Shown piece by piece: positions 14,761-21,864 of a DNA stretch of 41,452 nucleotides. The first letter of the stretch is position 1. Every line of letters begins with the position of its first letter. This stretch comes from Candidatus Vogelbacteria bacterium (lineage in GTDB: Bacteria; Patescibacteriota; Minisyncoccia; Phycocordibacterales; UBA12445), in contig JACQCV010000018.1 of NCBI GenBank assembly GCA_016201465.1, forward strand, positions 1-41,452, in the 5' to 3' direction. A program made the position numbers and the translations under genes. The notes beneath the pieces are model-generated. The model did not search any database, was not told where the DNA came from, and was given only the letters and a program-made list of their open reading frames with translations.

Positions 14761-15519
14761 CTATTTTTCTGTTTGTGCGATTGCCCCAATGAGATGCTTG
14801 TCATTTTGTGTAATGACGTCAAGATCTATATTATGTTTAGCGACAAACTCTTCGACAGTTAGATCAGTCATGTGTTTGATGCTCCGACCAAAGTTACCAT
14901 AAAAATTTGTGCGATTGTCGTTAGTTGAACAACAACCTTCGCCTCCGAGACATCCATATGTGAATGTATCGCGTATATGACTAGCTGCGACATGCCGATA
15001 GTAAAAAAGTATTACAGTCGCGATCTGGTTTTGGAGAATACTATTGAGGTTGGCAAGGCCTTTGGATTTGTAAAGACTCCACAAAGCGCAGGCCTTTACA
15101 TCGACTCCCTTAACGCTATATCCATTCAAAACTCTATTTAAGGCATCATGAAGTTCTGCATTGTTTCTGACTTCTTTACCGCACAGCAAAGAACGAAGCA
15201 CACCCTCCACGGCATTAAATTCTCTCGTCGAGAGTGAACTAAATGCCTGTTCTGCCTCGTCACTTTTCCTAGCAAGCCGATCGTTTTCAAATTTTCGATC
15301 TGTTTCTAGTCTGTGTGTGAGAATGATATCTCTATGGTGAGTACGCTTCTTTGAAATGAAGTAGTTAGACACAAAGAAGGCAAGAAGCAGAAAGACACTT
15401 AATTTAAAGCAGGTTACTATTGCCAATAGAAATACTGAAAGCGGAAGTAAAAAGGAAGCGTAAAATAACCAAGACCAAAAAACTTCTTTTTCCTCAGCCT
15501 CACAAATATTATTTTCCAT
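14761..15519 (-). CDS. membrane-anchored hypothetical protein
   Basis: About 252 residues from ATG 15519, chosen because AGGAGG lies seven bases upstream; an upstream in-frame start at 15561 has no ribosome site. After a short acidic N-terminus (ENNICEAEEKEV) two membrane spans follow (WLFYASFLLPLSVFLLAIV and LSVFLLLAFFVSNYF), then a basic loop (SKKRTHHRD) and a cytoplasmic domain of about 190 residues. That domain starts with a helical stretch (LETDRKFENDRLARKSDEAEQAF) and includes a Cys/Gly-rich loop GCLGGEGCCS. I do not recognise it. It has its own TTGACA-17-TATCTT promoter. Confidence 0.68.
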   Translation of the reverse strand: MENNICEAEEKEVFWSWLFYASFLLPLSVFLLAIVTCFKLSVFLLLAFFVSNYFISKKRTHHRDIILTHRLETDRKFENDRLARKSDEAEQAFSSLSTREFNAVEGVLRSLLCGKEVRNNAELHDALNRVLNGYSVKGVDVKACALWSLYKSKGLANLNSILQNQIATVILFYYRHVAASHIRDTFTYGCLGGEGCCSTNDNRTNFYGNFGRSIKHMTDLTVEEFVAKHNIDLDVITQNDKHLIGAIAQTEK

Positions 15520-15573
15520 CCCTGACCTCCTACAAAAATTATTGAATGTAAACGTACACAAAGTTACTCGTAC

Positions 15574-15602
15574 AAGATAGCCTCAACATCTGTTTATGTC
15601 AA
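15574..15602 (-). promoter_or_regulatory. promoter of the 15519 gene
   Basis: Minus strand TTGACA (15597-15602) and TATCTT (15574-15579) with a 17-bp spacer, about 55 bp before the start. Confidence 0.65.
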
Positions 15603-15611
15603 TGGAGCAAG

Positions 15612-16604
15612 TTACTTGTAAGGTAGTTCGATTGTTACGGTCGTACCATAACCTAGTTTTGATTCCAAATTTATTTTACCATCGATGATTTTTTCAACAG
15701 CTTCTTTAATATAATATAGTCCCAAACCCGTACCTTTTTCACGCGTTGTCGCTCCTTTTGTGAAAATTTTTCCTGACATCTCAGGAAACATTCCTGGGCC
15801 GGTATCACTCACTGTTAATATGAAAGCCTCTTCATTCTTAGAGATAGAAACTTTTATCTGGCCAGCCTTGCCATTGAGCGCGTAAATAGAGTTACGCATA
15901 AGTTCTTTGATAATTTCGTAGACAATTCTTTCGTAAGGTAGGAATTCGTTCAAAATATTTTGCGGGATATCTACAGTGAGTTTTGTGTTTTTTGTTAACT
16001 GGTCAGGTAAGAAGTACCCGACACTTCCAAAATCTCTTTTTATCCCCTGGTCAAGTGAATTGTAGCCTCTTGTGCCATCTTCGTTAAGTTTGTCTTCACT
16101 ATTTTGCGAATCGTGTACAAATTGTTCGGGAAATTTAAGGAGGTAATCTTTTTTGTATCGCTCGTTATTTCGAAATTTTTCATTTGCATCTGTAATGCCT
16201 GTTAAACGTTTCAGAGATTTTTTTTCTTTTAGATCTAAGGCGATTAAGTCGAGTGTACAAAATATAGTGGCACTGAAATTCGATAAACTGTGTTTTAACA
16301 TACCGCCTAAAATTGCGACCACTGGACCATATTTAGCTTCCGAGTATACTTGATTTGTTAGTATCGCAAAGGATTGGTCAAAGTCGGACCCGAGAGATTG
16401 TCTGACAGAGTTTAACTCATTGTTGGTGAGTGCCCCCGATAGTACAAGTTCGTTGAGTTTATTAACGGCCTTACTGACACTTGTGACCAGTTGTTCGTGC
16501 ATTGGCAAGAGCTCATTCTCGACAAAGTCCCAGTATTCTTTAAACTGATCAAGGTTTTCTACTTGTTCTGTCCTAGGTTTGTTGGCCGCTTCGATGTTTT
16601 TCAT
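15612..16604 (-). CDS. soluble sensor histidine kinase
   Basis: A 330-residue kinase with no membrane span. A helical N-terminal half contains GMLKHSLSNFSATI, where H105 is the likely phosphorylated histidine. The HATPase domain follows with N box KELMRNSIYAL (N238), G1 box SDTGPGM (267-272) and G2 box GTGLGLYYI (291-299). There is no PAS, GAF or HAMP domain that I can see, so the signal is unknown and must come from inside the cell or from a partner. No response regulator gene is nearby. Its ATG lies seven bases after the NRAMP stop, so the two are an operon. A link between metal transport and this kinase is inference. Confidence 0.85.
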   Translation of the reverse strand: MKNIEAANKPRTEQVENLDQFKEYWDFVENELLPMHEQLVTSVSKAVNKLNELVLSGALTNNELNSVRQSLGSDFDQSFAILTNQVYSEAKYGPVVAILGGMLKHSLSNFSATIFCTLDLIALDLKEKKSLKRLTGITDANEKFRNNERYKKDYLLKFPEQFVHDSQNSEDKLNEDGTRGYNSLDQGIKRDFGSVGYFLPDQLTKNTKLTVDIPQNILNEFLPYERIVYEIIKELMRNSIYALNGKAGQIKVSISKNEEAFILTVSDTGPGMFPEMSGKIFTKGATTREKGTGLGLYYIKEAVEKIIDGKINLESKLGYGTTVTIELPYK

Positions 16605-16611
16605 ATATTAG

Positions 16612-17988
16612 TTAGAAGAGAAAGGAATAAATGGTGGCAATACCGGCGATAGTCATAACTATTGTAATAAGCCAGCCTAAGGCGTTTGTGAATGGATGAG
16701 ATCTATGTTCGCGCATTATATTTTCATTTCCATTTATCGAGACTACAAAGAATAAAATTATAGGTGCGACAAGACCGTTTAGTACCGCCGAATAGATAAG
16801 GCCCTTTATCGGGTCAAAATGGGCGAGATTGGCAACGAGTCCTATTATCATTGAAACGATTATGACTCCGTAGAATGCATACGCTTGATTTAATTTTCGG
16901 TATAGACCATGGCTCCAATTAAAACTTTCGGCAATTGCATAGGCAGTTGAGCCAGCAAGGACTGGTACTGCGAGTAACCCAGTGCCAATAATTCCGATTG
17001 CAAAGAAGAAGTAAGTGAATTCTCCGCCGAATGGTCGAATAGCCATCGCTGCTTGATCCGCAGACATTATTGACGTTATGCCGCTGGCATGTAGTGTCGC
17101 AGCTGATACAGCAATAATGAAAAACATAATGAGGTTTGAAAAGAACATCCCAGACCACACATCTACGTTCATTCGTTTCAGGAGGTGTGGATGAATATTT
17201 TCTCGGCGTTTTTGGATCGTTTTTTCACCTCTCAAAATTTTTTCTTCGACCTCTTGTGATGTTTGCCAAAAGAAAAGGTACGGTGAGATCGTTGTTCCTA
17301 ATACAGCACACAGTATAAAAATCTGATCTTTGGAAAAAGATATTGATGGAATAATTGTTGAGCGTAGCGCGCTGCCCCAGTCTAAATGTATTGCGAATGC
17401 AGTAAGTACATAAGAGAACAGTGCGATGGTTAAATATTTCAAAAAGCGCGAATAACGAGCATAGGTTGTGAATATCTGAAATAGCAAACTTCCGATGGCA
17501 AAGAAAATTACAAGGAAACTGAAGTTGAGTTTTGGGATTAGAAGTATAGTGCTTGCGGCCATCGCTCCGAGATCGGCAGCTATGTTTAGAGTATTTGTGA
17601 TAAAGAGCAGGATTGTTACAAAATAAAGTATTTTGTGGGAGAAATGTTCACGAATATTTGCTGCTAAACCCTGCCCTGTAACTAGACCTATTCTTGCACA
17701 CATACTTTGAACTATCGCCATAAAAGGAAAAGTGAATAACGAGAGCCACAAGAGTTGAAATCCATATTGAGATCCCGCCTGAGAATAAGTTGTGATTCCT
17801 GAAGGGTCATCGTCGGCAGCTCCGGCAATCAGCCCAGGGCCAAGGTTATCAAGATACTCCTCGACCACCTTGAATGGTTTCTTGTTTATGATTATATTTT
17901 TTTCCTTTTCGGCAACTTGGAGCGTCTTTTCGAGCACTTCTGCCGGAACTTCAAAAAATCTTTTTGTAATTTTTTTAAAATCGATCAT
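16612..17988 (-). CDS. NRAMP-family divalent metal transporter, variant metal site
   Basis: A 458-residue membrane protein with about eleven spans. The family's first metal motif (DPGN in span 1) appears here as DDDPSGITT (DPSG, 61-64). The second (MPH in span 6) appears as GTTISPYLFFW (SPY, 235-237). The Asp ligand is kept but the Asn, Met and His positions are replaced, so the ion may not be Mn2+ or Fe2+; related NRAMP branches are known to carry Mg2+, and the assignment here is open. ATG 17988 is preferred over a TTG at 18024 because CATAAT lies seven bases upstream (leaderless pattern). An N-terminal soluble stretch of about 45 residues precedes span 1. It is followed at once by the histidine kinase gene. 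Confidence 0.87.
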   Translation of the reverse strand: MIDFKKITKRFFEVPAEVLEKTLQVAEKEKNIIINKKPFKVVEEYLDNLGPGLIAGAADDDPSGITTYSQAGSQYGFQLLWLSLFTFPFMAIVQSMCARIGLVTGQGLAANIREHFSHKILYFVTILLFITNTLNIAADLGAMAASTILLIPKLNFSFLVIFFAIGSLLFQIFTTYARYSRFLKYLTIALFSYVLTAFAIHLDWGSALRSTIIPSISFSKDQIFILCAVLGTTISPYLFFWQTSQEVEEKILRGEKTIQKRRENIHPHLLKRMNVDVWSGMFFSNLIMFFIIAVSAATLHASGITSIMSADQAAMAIRPFGGEFTYFFFAIGIIGTGLLAVPVLAGSTAYAIAESFNWSHGLYRKLNQAYAFYGVIIVSMIIGLVANLAHFDPIKGLIYSAVLNGLVAPIILFFVVSINGNENIMREHRSHPFTNALGWLITIVMTIAGIATIYSFLF

Positions 17989-17995
17989 AGCCACT

Positions 17996-18001
17996 ATTAT
18001 G
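17996..18001 (-). promoter_or_regulatory. -10 box of the NRAMP/kinase operon
   Basis: CATAAT seven bases before ATG 17988; TTGTTG lies 17 bp upstream as a possible -35. Confidence 0.45.
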
Positions 18002-18034
18002 CGATAATTTTTTTTGATCAACAAGCTAAAATAT

Positions 18035-18060
18035 TAAAAAAGCCGAGGATAACTCGGCTT
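18035..18060 (-). terminator. terminator-like hairpin upstream of the NRAMP promoter
   Basis: Perfect stem AAGCCGAG (18040-18047) with CTCGGCTT (18053-18060); on the minus strand it runs into six T. No minus-strand gene ends here, so it either insulates the NRAMP promoter or ends an unseen transcript. Confidence 0.6.
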
Positions 18061-18066
18061 GTGGTC

Positions 18067-18094
18067 TGGACATTTCTTTGAAAAACTGTATAGT
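18067..18094 (+). promoter_or_regulatory. promoter of the 18135 gene
   Basis: TGGACA (18067-18072) and TATAGT (18089-18094) with a 16-bp spacer; the leader is about 35 nt. Confidence 0.55.
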
Positions 18095-18134
18095 GTTTTT
18101 ATAGATATGTTCTTTTAATAACAAGGAGGTTGGT

Positions 18135-18632
18135 ATGACGGTTGATCAAAGGGCTAAAGAGTTTGTTGCGGCGCAGAAGTCGCTTGTGCTGGCTACGGTT
18201 AACAAGCAGGGGAATCCGACAGTTAGTCATGCTCCATTTGTAAGAGACAATGGAAATCTTTATGTTTACACGAGCAAACTGTCTCGACATACAAATGATA
18301 TGTTTGAGTGCTCTAAGACAAGTGCCATGATCATTGAAGATGAGGTAGTGGCCACGAATGTTTTTGCGAGAAGGCGAATTACATTCTCTTGTGTTGTGGG
18401 GCCTGTATCGCCAAAGAGCGCAGAGTGGCGAGAGGTGATGGATTCTTTTAGTAAGACTTTTGGTGAGGCGTTTGAGCCGATGAGGTCTCTTGGCGATTTT
18501 ACACTATTTTGTCTCAATCCTTTTGAGGTTGTATATGTTGAGGGATTTGGCCGAGCCTTCCAGCTGGATAGAGGTCTTGGGTCTCCTGTTCATGTTAGAG
18601 GTACCGGTCCCGGAGCCAAAGAGCATAAGTAG
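18135..18632 (+). CDS. PNPOx-like split-barrel protein, resembles HugZ/HutZ heme-utilisation proteins
   Basis: A 165-residue FMN-binding split-barrel family protein. The N-terminus LVLATVNKQGNPTVSHAPFVRDNGNLYVYTSKLSRHTNDMF (residues about 18-58) follows the pyridoxamine-phosphate-oxidase-like pattern. Near the C-terminus PFEVVYVEGFGRAF resembles the conserved end of HugZ-type heme-degrading proteins (YVEGFGRA). I therefore favour a HugZ-like protein over a true pyridoxamine oxidase, but the C-terminal heme-ligand region differs or is absent, so the function is open. AAGGAGG precedes ATG 18135; a terminator follows directly. Confidence 0.75.
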   Translation: MTVDQRAKEFVAAQKSLVLATVNKQGNPTVSHAPFVRDNGNLYVYTSKLSRHTNDMFECSKTSAMIIEDEVVATNVFARRRITFSCVVGPVSPKSAEWREVMDSFSKTFGEAFEPMRSLGDFTLFCLNPFEVVYVEGFGRAFQLDRGLGSPVHVRGTGPGAKEHK

Positions 18633-18639
18633 TAAGTCG

Positions 18640-18662
18640 ATCTCCCGCAAGGGAGATTTTTT
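18640..18662 (+). terminator. Rho-independent terminator
   Basis: Stem ATCTCCC (18640-18646), loop GCAA, GGGAGAT (18651-18657), followed by T6. Confidence 0.9.
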
Positions 18663-18673
18663 GTGCGCGAAAT

Positions 18674-18701
18674 AAAAAACCGCCAGGTTTAAACCTGGCG
18701 G
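18674..18701 (-). terminator. terminator of the methyltransferase gene
   Basis: Stem CCGCCAGG (18680-18687) with CCTGGCGG (18694-18701); on the minus strand it is followed by six T. Confidence 0.9.
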
Positions 18702-18711
18702 GTGGTGGTGT

Positions 18712-19497
18712 CTACTTTGGCTTTTGCGCGGTCATGACCAACCGTCGCGAGTCGAAATCAAACTTTGAGCCATTAACATTGCCGAATAATTCTTGTGGGG
18801 CGAAACCGGCCGACTTAAGTATTCGAGATAGGTCTGCCGGGCAATAAATTTTAAGCTGTACCTCAGCGGATTCTTCGTTTCTTGTCGCGACCTCTTGGAA
18901 CGTATTTACTTCGTACTGAAAATTATTCCAGAAGTTGAAGGTGCGTTTTTGCAAGTAACGCTTCTGACCATCCGGTGACAACTTCCAATTATTCTCCTCA
19001 TAATTTTTGGCATACCCAAAAAGACTTACTGTATCGATCAAGACTTTTGCGTATGGCTTGAGTGCATGAAATAAAGATTTTAACGCGAAGGCGTCACCTT
19101 CGTCTCCTAGATAACCGAGTCCTGCCGTAAAGAGATTTATAGCAAAATCCGCTTGAACACTTGCTGGAGTTTCTCTGAAGTCGCAATGAACGGTTTCAAT
19201 CTGCACATCTTCTTTTTCCGCGTAAACTTTTGCCTGCTCCAAATACTCCGGGCAGAAGTCGAGTAGGGTGATCTTGTATCCACGCTTGGCGAGCGGAATA
19301 GAGTGACGACCCCAGCCGCCGCACCAGTCGAGAATATGCGCTCCCTTCTCTGGCTTAAGAATCTTTAGAATTCCATCAACCTCTCGCTCGGTTTGCTCCT
19401 CGCTAAAACTGCCCATGGCCTCATAAGCCTCTTTATAGAAGTTTCGTTTTCCACCAAAAAAAGAGTGAATCCAAGCCCTATCCTTATAATCCGACAT
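18712..19497 (-). CDS. SAM-dependent class I methyltransferase
   Basis: A 261-residue Rossmann-fold methyltransferase. Motif I is ILDWCGGWGRHSIPLA (D57, G60, G61, G63), followed by ITLLDFCPEYLEQA, where D79 should hold the ribose of SAM, and VHCDFRETP as motif III. The N-terminal WIHSFFGGKRNFYKEAYEAM and C-terminal barrel-like region (FQYEVNTFQEVATRNEESAEVQLKIYCPADLSRILKSAGF) resemble small-molecule methyltransferases of the Methyltransf_25/11 groups. The substrate cannot be read from the sequence. AAGGAGG precedes ATG 19497. It stands alone between a terminator and a long structured spacer. Confidence 0.83.
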   Translation of the reverse strand: MSDYKDRAWIHSFFGGKRNFYKEAYEAMGSFSEEQTEREVDGILKILKPEKGAHILDWCGGWGRHSIPLAKRGYKITLLDFCPEYLEQAKVYAEKEDVQIETVHCDFRETPASVQADFAINLFTAGLGYLGDEGDAFALKSLFHALKPYAKVLIDTVSLFGYAKNYEENNWKLSPDGQKRYLQKRTFNFWNNFQYEVNTFQEVATRNEESAEVQLKIYCPADLSRILKSAGFAPQELFGNVNGSKFDFDSRRLVMTAQKPK

Positions 19498-19542
19498 GCG
19501 TAACCTCCTTGTCTACCTCAGGCAGACTGTCAAAGAACTAAA

Positions 19543-19567
19543 AGTCCGTAGCGTTTTGCTACGGGCT
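19543..19567 (-). terminator. probable terminator of lysE-like gene
   Basis: Ten-pair stem AGTCCGTAGC (19543-19552) with GCTACGGGCT (19558-19567), one G/T pair, followed on the minus strand by TTTTAG. Confidence 0.6.
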
Positions 19568-19598
19568 TTAGACTCTATTGATTCAATTTTAGTTTTTT

Positions 19599-19699
19599 AA
19601 ATTTGAGGATAAAGTATAAAGCTTGTAGCAAAAATAGGTTCACAGACGTGAACCGCATGAAGACTATGAATTTTTGCAAAACTTTTATACATCAAATTT
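19599..19699. repeat. 101-bp imperfect inverted repeat, cruciform or structured RNA
   Basis: Four nested complementary blocks share one centre: AAATTTGA (19599) with TCAAATTT (19692), GTATAAA (19614) with TTTATAC (19684), GCAAAAAT (19628) with ATTTTTGC (19670), and GGTTCAC (19637) with GTGAACC (19648) around a 4-nt loop. It fills the spacer between the LysE-like and methyltransferase genes. Confidence 0.7.
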
Positions 19700-19724
19700 A
19701 GACTAGCATGGATATATTTGATTG

Positions 19725-20333
19725 TCAAGTTTTTGAAAGTCGCAGGATTCCGTATGCGATCAATAGACATCCAACAATTAGGTTTAGCGCTTGGATCAAT
19801 AGTAGTGGTACCGCGCTCTTAATTAGGGAAAATAAAACGACTGTTGCGCTCATGAATAAAAGCGTTGCTGATCCCGTACCTAGTCCAAAGATATACAGCT
19901 CACTTTGTGTGTAATTATATTCAAGTGCTTTGGCAGTAAATAAACTCGTGTAGAAAACGATAGTCATCGGGCTTGAAATTCCCATCAAGAAAACGGAAAC
20001 GAAACTTGTGAGAATATTTGAAGTATTGACCACTGCGATACTTGTGGCGCTCGCGCTTGTTAGGCCCTTAATAATTATCGCGCCGAAAATGATTAGGATT
20101 ATTGAGCTAATGGTGCCGAAGATTTTTTTAACCTTCACATGTTCAAGTAGTTTGCTGATTCCGAGAATCGACAGGGTTATGTAAGTACAATCAACTAGAG
20201 CGATGGCTAAAGCTCCAGCGAGCCCGTCAAGCGTCGTTCTCTGTAGTGTGAGGTTTAGGATAAAGAAAAACACTGGCCCTAGGGCAAGTTGTAGAAATAA
20301 ACCTGTCGTGAGTCCGTTTGCAAAAGTTTTCAT
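19725..20333 (-). CDS. LysE/RhtB-family exporter
   Basis: A 202-residue membrane protein with about six spans, of the LysE/RhtB amino-acid exporter family. The family's N-terminal sequence is visible as GLTTGLFLQLALGPVFFFILNLTLQR, and the fourth span region has FLMGISSPMTIVFYTSLF, like the family's LNPKA region. It should export a small metabolite, most likely an amino acid; the substrate is unknown. ATG 20333 is only ten bases after the 3' end of tRNA-Glu with no other promoter, so the gene appears to be expressed from the tRNA promoter and its mRNA freed by tRNA processing. There is no ribosome site in that gap. Confidence 0.8.
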   Translation of the reverse strand: MKTFANGLTTGLFLQLALGPVFFFILNLTLQRTTLDGLAGALAIALVDCTYITLSILGISKLLEHVKVKKIFGTISSIILIIFGAIIIKGLTSASATSIAVVNTSNILTSFVSVFLMGISSPMTIVFYTSLFTAKALEYNYTQSELYIFGLGTGSATLLFMSATVVLFSLIKSAVPLLLIQALNLIVGCLLIAYGILRLSKT

Positions 20334-20343
20334 TTTTTAGCCA

Positions 20344-20415
20344 TGACCCTACAGAGAGTCGAACTCTGCTTCTAAGCTTGAAAAGCTTATGTCCTAACCG
20401 ATAGACGATAGGGCC
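20344..20415 (-). tRNA. tRNA-Glu(TTC)
   Basis: Acceptor GGCCCTA with TAGGGTC, discriminator A; anticodon arm TAAGC-TTTTCAA-GCTTA gives anticodon TTC; T-arm GCAGAGTTCGACTCTCTGT region pairs. No CCA is encoded. The LysE-like gene starts ten bases downstream. Confidence 0.92.
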
Positions 20416-20433
20416 AATTCGTATGTAGTAAGG

Positions 20434-20463
20434 AGTATATAGTATCGAGAGTGGGATTGTCAA
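20434..20463 (-). promoter_or_regulatory. promoter of tRNA-Glu / lysE-like unit
   Basis: Minus strand TTGACA (20458-20463) and TATACT (20434-20439) with an 18-bp spacer. Its -35 box overlaps the -35 box of the divergent tRNA-Ser promoter. Confidence 0.65.
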
Positions 20464-20485
20464 AGAGATAAATTACTGTTACATT
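20457..20485 (+). promoter_or_regulatory. promoter of tRNA-Ser
   Basis: TTGTCA (20457-20462) and TACATT (20480-20485) with a 17-bp spacer, back to back with the tRNA-Glu promoter. Confidence 0.55.
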
Positions 20486-20509
20486 GTAGTGTATTCACAA
20501 ATAAATTAT

Positions 20510-20596
20510 GGAGGTGTGGGTGAGTGGTTGAAATCACCAGTTTCGAAAACTGGCATACCCGAAAGGGTATCGGAGGTTCGAATCCTCCCACCTCCG
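20510..20596 (+). tRNA. tRNA-Ser(CGA)
   Basis: Acceptor GGAGGTG with CACCTCC, discriminator G, which is typical for serine. Anticodon arm CCAGT-TTCGAAA-ACTGG gives anticodon CGA. The long variable arm ATACCCGAAAGGGTAT and T-arm GGAGG-TTCGAAT-CCTCC are regular. No CCA is encoded. Confidence 0.95.
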
Positions 20597-20647
20597 CCGT
20601 GCAAATGTAGATTATTAACGTTAGGGTTCGTGGGGCATTCACCACAT

Positions 20648-20665
20648 GTCCGGCGAATGCCGGAC
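20648..20665. repeat. GC-rich hairpin / REP-like palindrome
   Basis: Perfect stem GTCCGGC-GAAT-GCCGGAC, enclosed by a second pairing of GGGGCATTC (20634) with GAATCCCC (20666). It is far more GC-rich than its surroundings. It lies between tRNA-Ser and the next gene and has no T run. Confidence 0.65.
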
Positions 20666-20688
20666 GAATCCCCCCCCGAGGTTGAATT

Positions 20689-21261
20689 ATGAAAATTATC
20701 GAACGAAATAGATCGCGTATCATCATGCGAGACATGGGAGCTGCTATTGTTGGCCCCATTATTGGCGTTGTGTTTTTGTTTATTGCCCTGGGGGGAATTA
20801 ACTTTTTCTCACTCGGCGCAGGCGAGCAAATTCCGGTTTGGATGCGTTTCCTTATTGGCATATTTGGCTGTTTAGGGTTTTTTGGGCCAATTATTACCGT
20901 AAGCATTGATCGCGGTACGCAAACGATTTTAACGCGACGGCAACGCATTGTTTGGAAAACAGAAGAGTGTTACCCATGGTCTAGTGTTAAAGAGTTTGCT
21001 ATCCTAAAAGTGCTCGTTGGACAGAGAGGAGGCGCCAGGCCTGAGTTCTCTCTCTACTTAGTTCTTCATAATGGCGATTTTGTCAACATTGGGTTTAGTT
21101 CCCACGACTTTACAGCCGGGAACCTCGATGAGATCGGAAAAGAATTGAGCGCGTTTATGGGCGTGCCCTTCGTGGGGCCGCGGTGGATGACAGACGAGGA
21201 AAGTATTCGGCAGATGAAGCAATCGCGTCGTTGGATAACGAATCTCTTCGGGAAAAGATAG
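20689..21261 (+). CDS. membrane protein with two spans, unknown
   Basis: A 190-residue protein. A basic N-terminus (MKIIERNRSRIIMRD) leads into span 1 (GAAIVGPIIGVVFLFIALGG), a short loop, span 2 (FLIGIFGCLGFFGPIITVSI), then a soluble domain with alternating strands (TQTILTRRQRIVWKTEECYPWSSVKEFAIL, FSLYLVLHNGDFVNIGFS) and a helix (LDEIGKELSAFMGVPF). The layout resembles bacterial PH-like/DUF membrane proteins, where a strand-rich domain follows two spans, but I cannot name a family. GAGG stands 12 bases before ATG 20689; it may be transcribed from the tRNA-Ser promoter. Confidence 0.7.
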   Translation: MKIIERNRSRIIMRDMGAAIVGPIIGVVFLFIALGGINFFSLGAGEQIPVWMRFLIGIFGCLGFFGPIITVSIDRGTQTILTRRQRIVWKTEECYPWSSVKEFAILKVLVGQRGGARPEFSLYLVLHNGDFVNIGFSSHDFTAGNLDEIGKELSAFMGVPFVGPRWMTDEESIRQMKQSRRWITNLFGKR

Positions 21262-21390
21262 AGCGTACATCGGCTACAACTTCAAGTGCGTCGTATCTTC
21301 TCAAGCTTCGCCAAAATAAGTTCGAACTTTGTATAATACACACCGTAGATTTAGTATTTGTTCTTTGAATTTTTAAAGGAGGTTGGAAAA

Positions 21391-21717
21391 ATGAATGAAT
21401 TGTGTGATACGTGTAAAAATAGTATTGGAAATGATTTGACTTTGGTGACTATGTCTGATAAGGAAGTTCGCAGAGTATATACACTTTGTAGTAATCTCGA
21501 GTGTCGTTTAGTGCTTCTTAAGTTATTGTGTGAAATCACACAGAGAGAGATTGACGAAGTTAAGGCAAGGGCTGTAAGTCGAGCAGATTTGGAGAATGCA
21601 TCAGGAATTAAAAAACTTGCTCCTAACATTCTATCTCATCCGTGTAATGTTGTGCTTATCTTGGCCACAGGGGAGGCTATAATCGAGGGAAAGAAAGATA
21701 CCAAAAAGAAGGAATAA
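21391..21717 (+). CDS. small protein with two CxxC-type cysteine clusters
   Basis: A 108-residue protein starting ATG 21391 after AAAGGAGG; an in-frame ATG upstream (21358) lacks a site. Cysteine pairs CDTCKNS (residues 5-8) and CSNLEC, spaced about 26 residues, could bind one zinc. The middle is helical (LVLLKLLCEITQREIDEVKARAVSRADLENAS) and the end hydrophobic then basic (PCNVVLILATGEAIIEGKKDTKKKE). Function unknown. TATAAT at 21335-21340 is the likely -10. A terminator follows. Confidence 0.68.
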   Translation: MNELCDTCKNSIGNDLTLVTMSDKEVRRVYTLCSNLECRLVLLKLLCEITQREIDEVKARAVSRADLENASGIKKLAPNILSHPCNVVLILATGEAIIEGKKDTKKKE

Positions 21718-21758
21718 TTGTCTGGCCCAGAGAAGCCGGTGTCGTTAAAATATTTATG

Positions 21759-21787
21759 CTCTACGCAAAACACGCGTGGAGTTTTTT
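21759..21787 (+). terminator. Rho-independent terminator
   Basis: Stem CTCTACGC (21759-21766) with GCGTGGAG (21774-21781), one G/T pair, then six T. Confidence 0.85.
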
Positions 21788-21794
21788 GTTTTGG

Positions 21795-21822
21795 TTGATA
21801 TTTATCATGTATGGCATATACT
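21795..21822 (+). promoter_or_regulatory. promoter of the NAD-salvage operon
   Basis: TTGATA (21795-21800) and TATACT (21817-21822) with a 16-bp spacer; about 35 nt leader without an obvious ribosome site. Confidence 0.55.
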
Positions 21823-21864
21823 ATACTGGTATTTATTAAATCTGAGTAAAAGTCTCTAGCCACA

